Positions 5,279-5,802 of a stretch of 5,802 nucleotides of DNA are shown here, in pieces. Below the pieces are notes generated by a model that did no database searches, was not told where the DNA came from, and worked only from the letters and a program-made list of their open reading frames with translations. Each line of letters begins with the position of its first letter. The stretch's first letter is position 1. The translations under genes were made by a program, and so were the position numbers. Source of the DNA: Chromatiales bacterium (lineage in GTDB: Bacteria; Pseudomonadota; Gammaproteobacteria; CAMYNG01); the NCBI GenBank assembly GCA_026990045.1, contig JALSIK010000044.1, positions 1 to 5,802 on the forward strand, in the 5' to 3' direction.

Positions 5279-5802
5279 TCAGTTGTAACGCCCGGCGCCG
5301 GGAAACAGGGGTTCGGGTTCCGGCTCCGGACGCGGGCCCTGGGCCCGGCGCATGGCCGCCTCCACCAGCGCCGCCTGCACCGCGTGCCGATCCACCACCC
5401 GCGGGTACAACACGTGCTGGGCCGCCACCAGTGCCGCCTGGCGCGCAGCGGCACGCTCCAGGCACGCCCGCAGCCCGTCCGGCAGCGACGGCAGCAGCAG
5501 CAACCAGGGGGCCTGCCAGGCGTGGTAGTCGGCCACCGCTTCACTCAGCAGCCGGTCCGGCCACTGCTCCCGCAACAACAGCAAGGGGAAGGCCCCGGCG
5601 TCCAGGACGCGCCCCTCCAGGGCAGGCGCCGGCGGGATACAGTCCAGCCCCCGCCCGTTGCCCCGGCGGTCGCGCTGGAACCACTGGGCCCGGCCCCCGC
5701 TGCCGGCGTTGACGCGCGCTTCCAGCCATTCACCGTGCCCGGGCACGCCACGCCGTTCCAGCACCGGTGAATGGAAATGGCGCCGGCACCGCAGGCTGAC
5801 GC
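5279..5802 (-). CDS. Unrecognised protein, C-terminal part (5' end beyond window)
   Basis: The frame is open from the right edge to a TGA at 5279-5281, giving about 174 residues. A GTG at 5762-5764 could be a start, but coding-like sequence (SLRCRRHFHSP) continues upstream without a stop and no ribosome binding site precedes the GTG, so the gene most likely begins outside the window. I do not recognise the family. Visible features are a segment 'AQWFQRDRRGNGRGLDCIPP', a hydrophobic helix-like region around 'AWQAPWLLLLPSLPDGL', a long Ala/Arg/Val-rich helical stretch (ACLERAAARQAALVAAQHVL and onward), and a Pro/Glu tail (PRPEPEPEP) ending GRYN. There is no signal peptide or obvious catalytic motif in the part seen. 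It ends 103 bases before the DUF3775 gene, which has its own promoter, so the two need not share a transcript. Confidence 0.65.
   Translation of the reverse strand, partial: VSLRCRRHFHSPVLERRGVPGHGEWLEARVNAGSGGRAQWFQRDRRGNGRGLDCIPPAPALEGRVLDAGAFPLLLLREQWPDRLLSEAVADYHAWQAPWLLLLPSLPDGLRACLERAAARQAALVAAQHVLYPRVVDRHAVQAALVEAAMRRAQGPRPEPEPEPLFPGAGRYN

Noticed and set aside
4722..5305. 13-base repeat CGGCGCCGGGAAA at 4722-4734 and 5293-5305
   Set aside because: It is built around a GC palindrome (CGGCGCCG) that is common by chance at this base composition. One copy is in a gap and the other within a gene, and I see no further copies that would suggest a repeat family.

Overview
This window is very GC-rich. 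Every gene I can support lies on the minus strand, so the transcription order runs from the right end of the window to the left. Sec signal peptides, an outer-membrane beta-barrel candidate, a DUF3775 protein and an FNR-type operator suggest a high-GC proteobacterium. A gammaproteobacterium is my guess, but nothing here fixes the lineage.

Right part (5802 to about 4750): the window opens with the 3' part of an unrecognised gene (5279-5802). A 103-base gap follows that holds a near-perfect FNR/CRP-type palindrome and a suitably placed -10, and then a complete DUF3775 gene (4789-5175) with a strong ribosome binding site. Two GC-rich hairpins follow its stop and may mark the end of that unit.

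Central and left part (about 4717 to 1): after a 187-base gap with a candidate promoter comes a closely packed run of five genes. They encode (1) an exported protein with an Ig-like N-terminal domain and a probable outer-membrane beta-barrel, (2) a secreted protein with a C-terminal fibronectin-III-like domain, (3) an ECF-type RNA polymerase sigma factor, (4) a membrane-anchored ZAS-type anti-sigma factor whose periplasmic domain resembles the propeptide of subtilisin-like (S8) proteases, and (5) the start of an exported CARDB-like protein that overlaps the anti-sigma gene and runs off the left end. Gaps between them are 16, 38 and 55 bases and then a 17-base overlap, so they are probably one operon.

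Working model (inference): the sigma/anti-sigma pair controls production of a set of cell-surface proteins, probably including its own operon. The periplasmic domain of the anti-sigma factor would read a signal linked to the exported partners, perhaps a protease encoded beyond the left edge. I see no RNA genes, insertion sequences, CRISPR arrays or credible plus-strand genes. The long plus-strand open frames are antisense by-products of GC-rich coding sequence.
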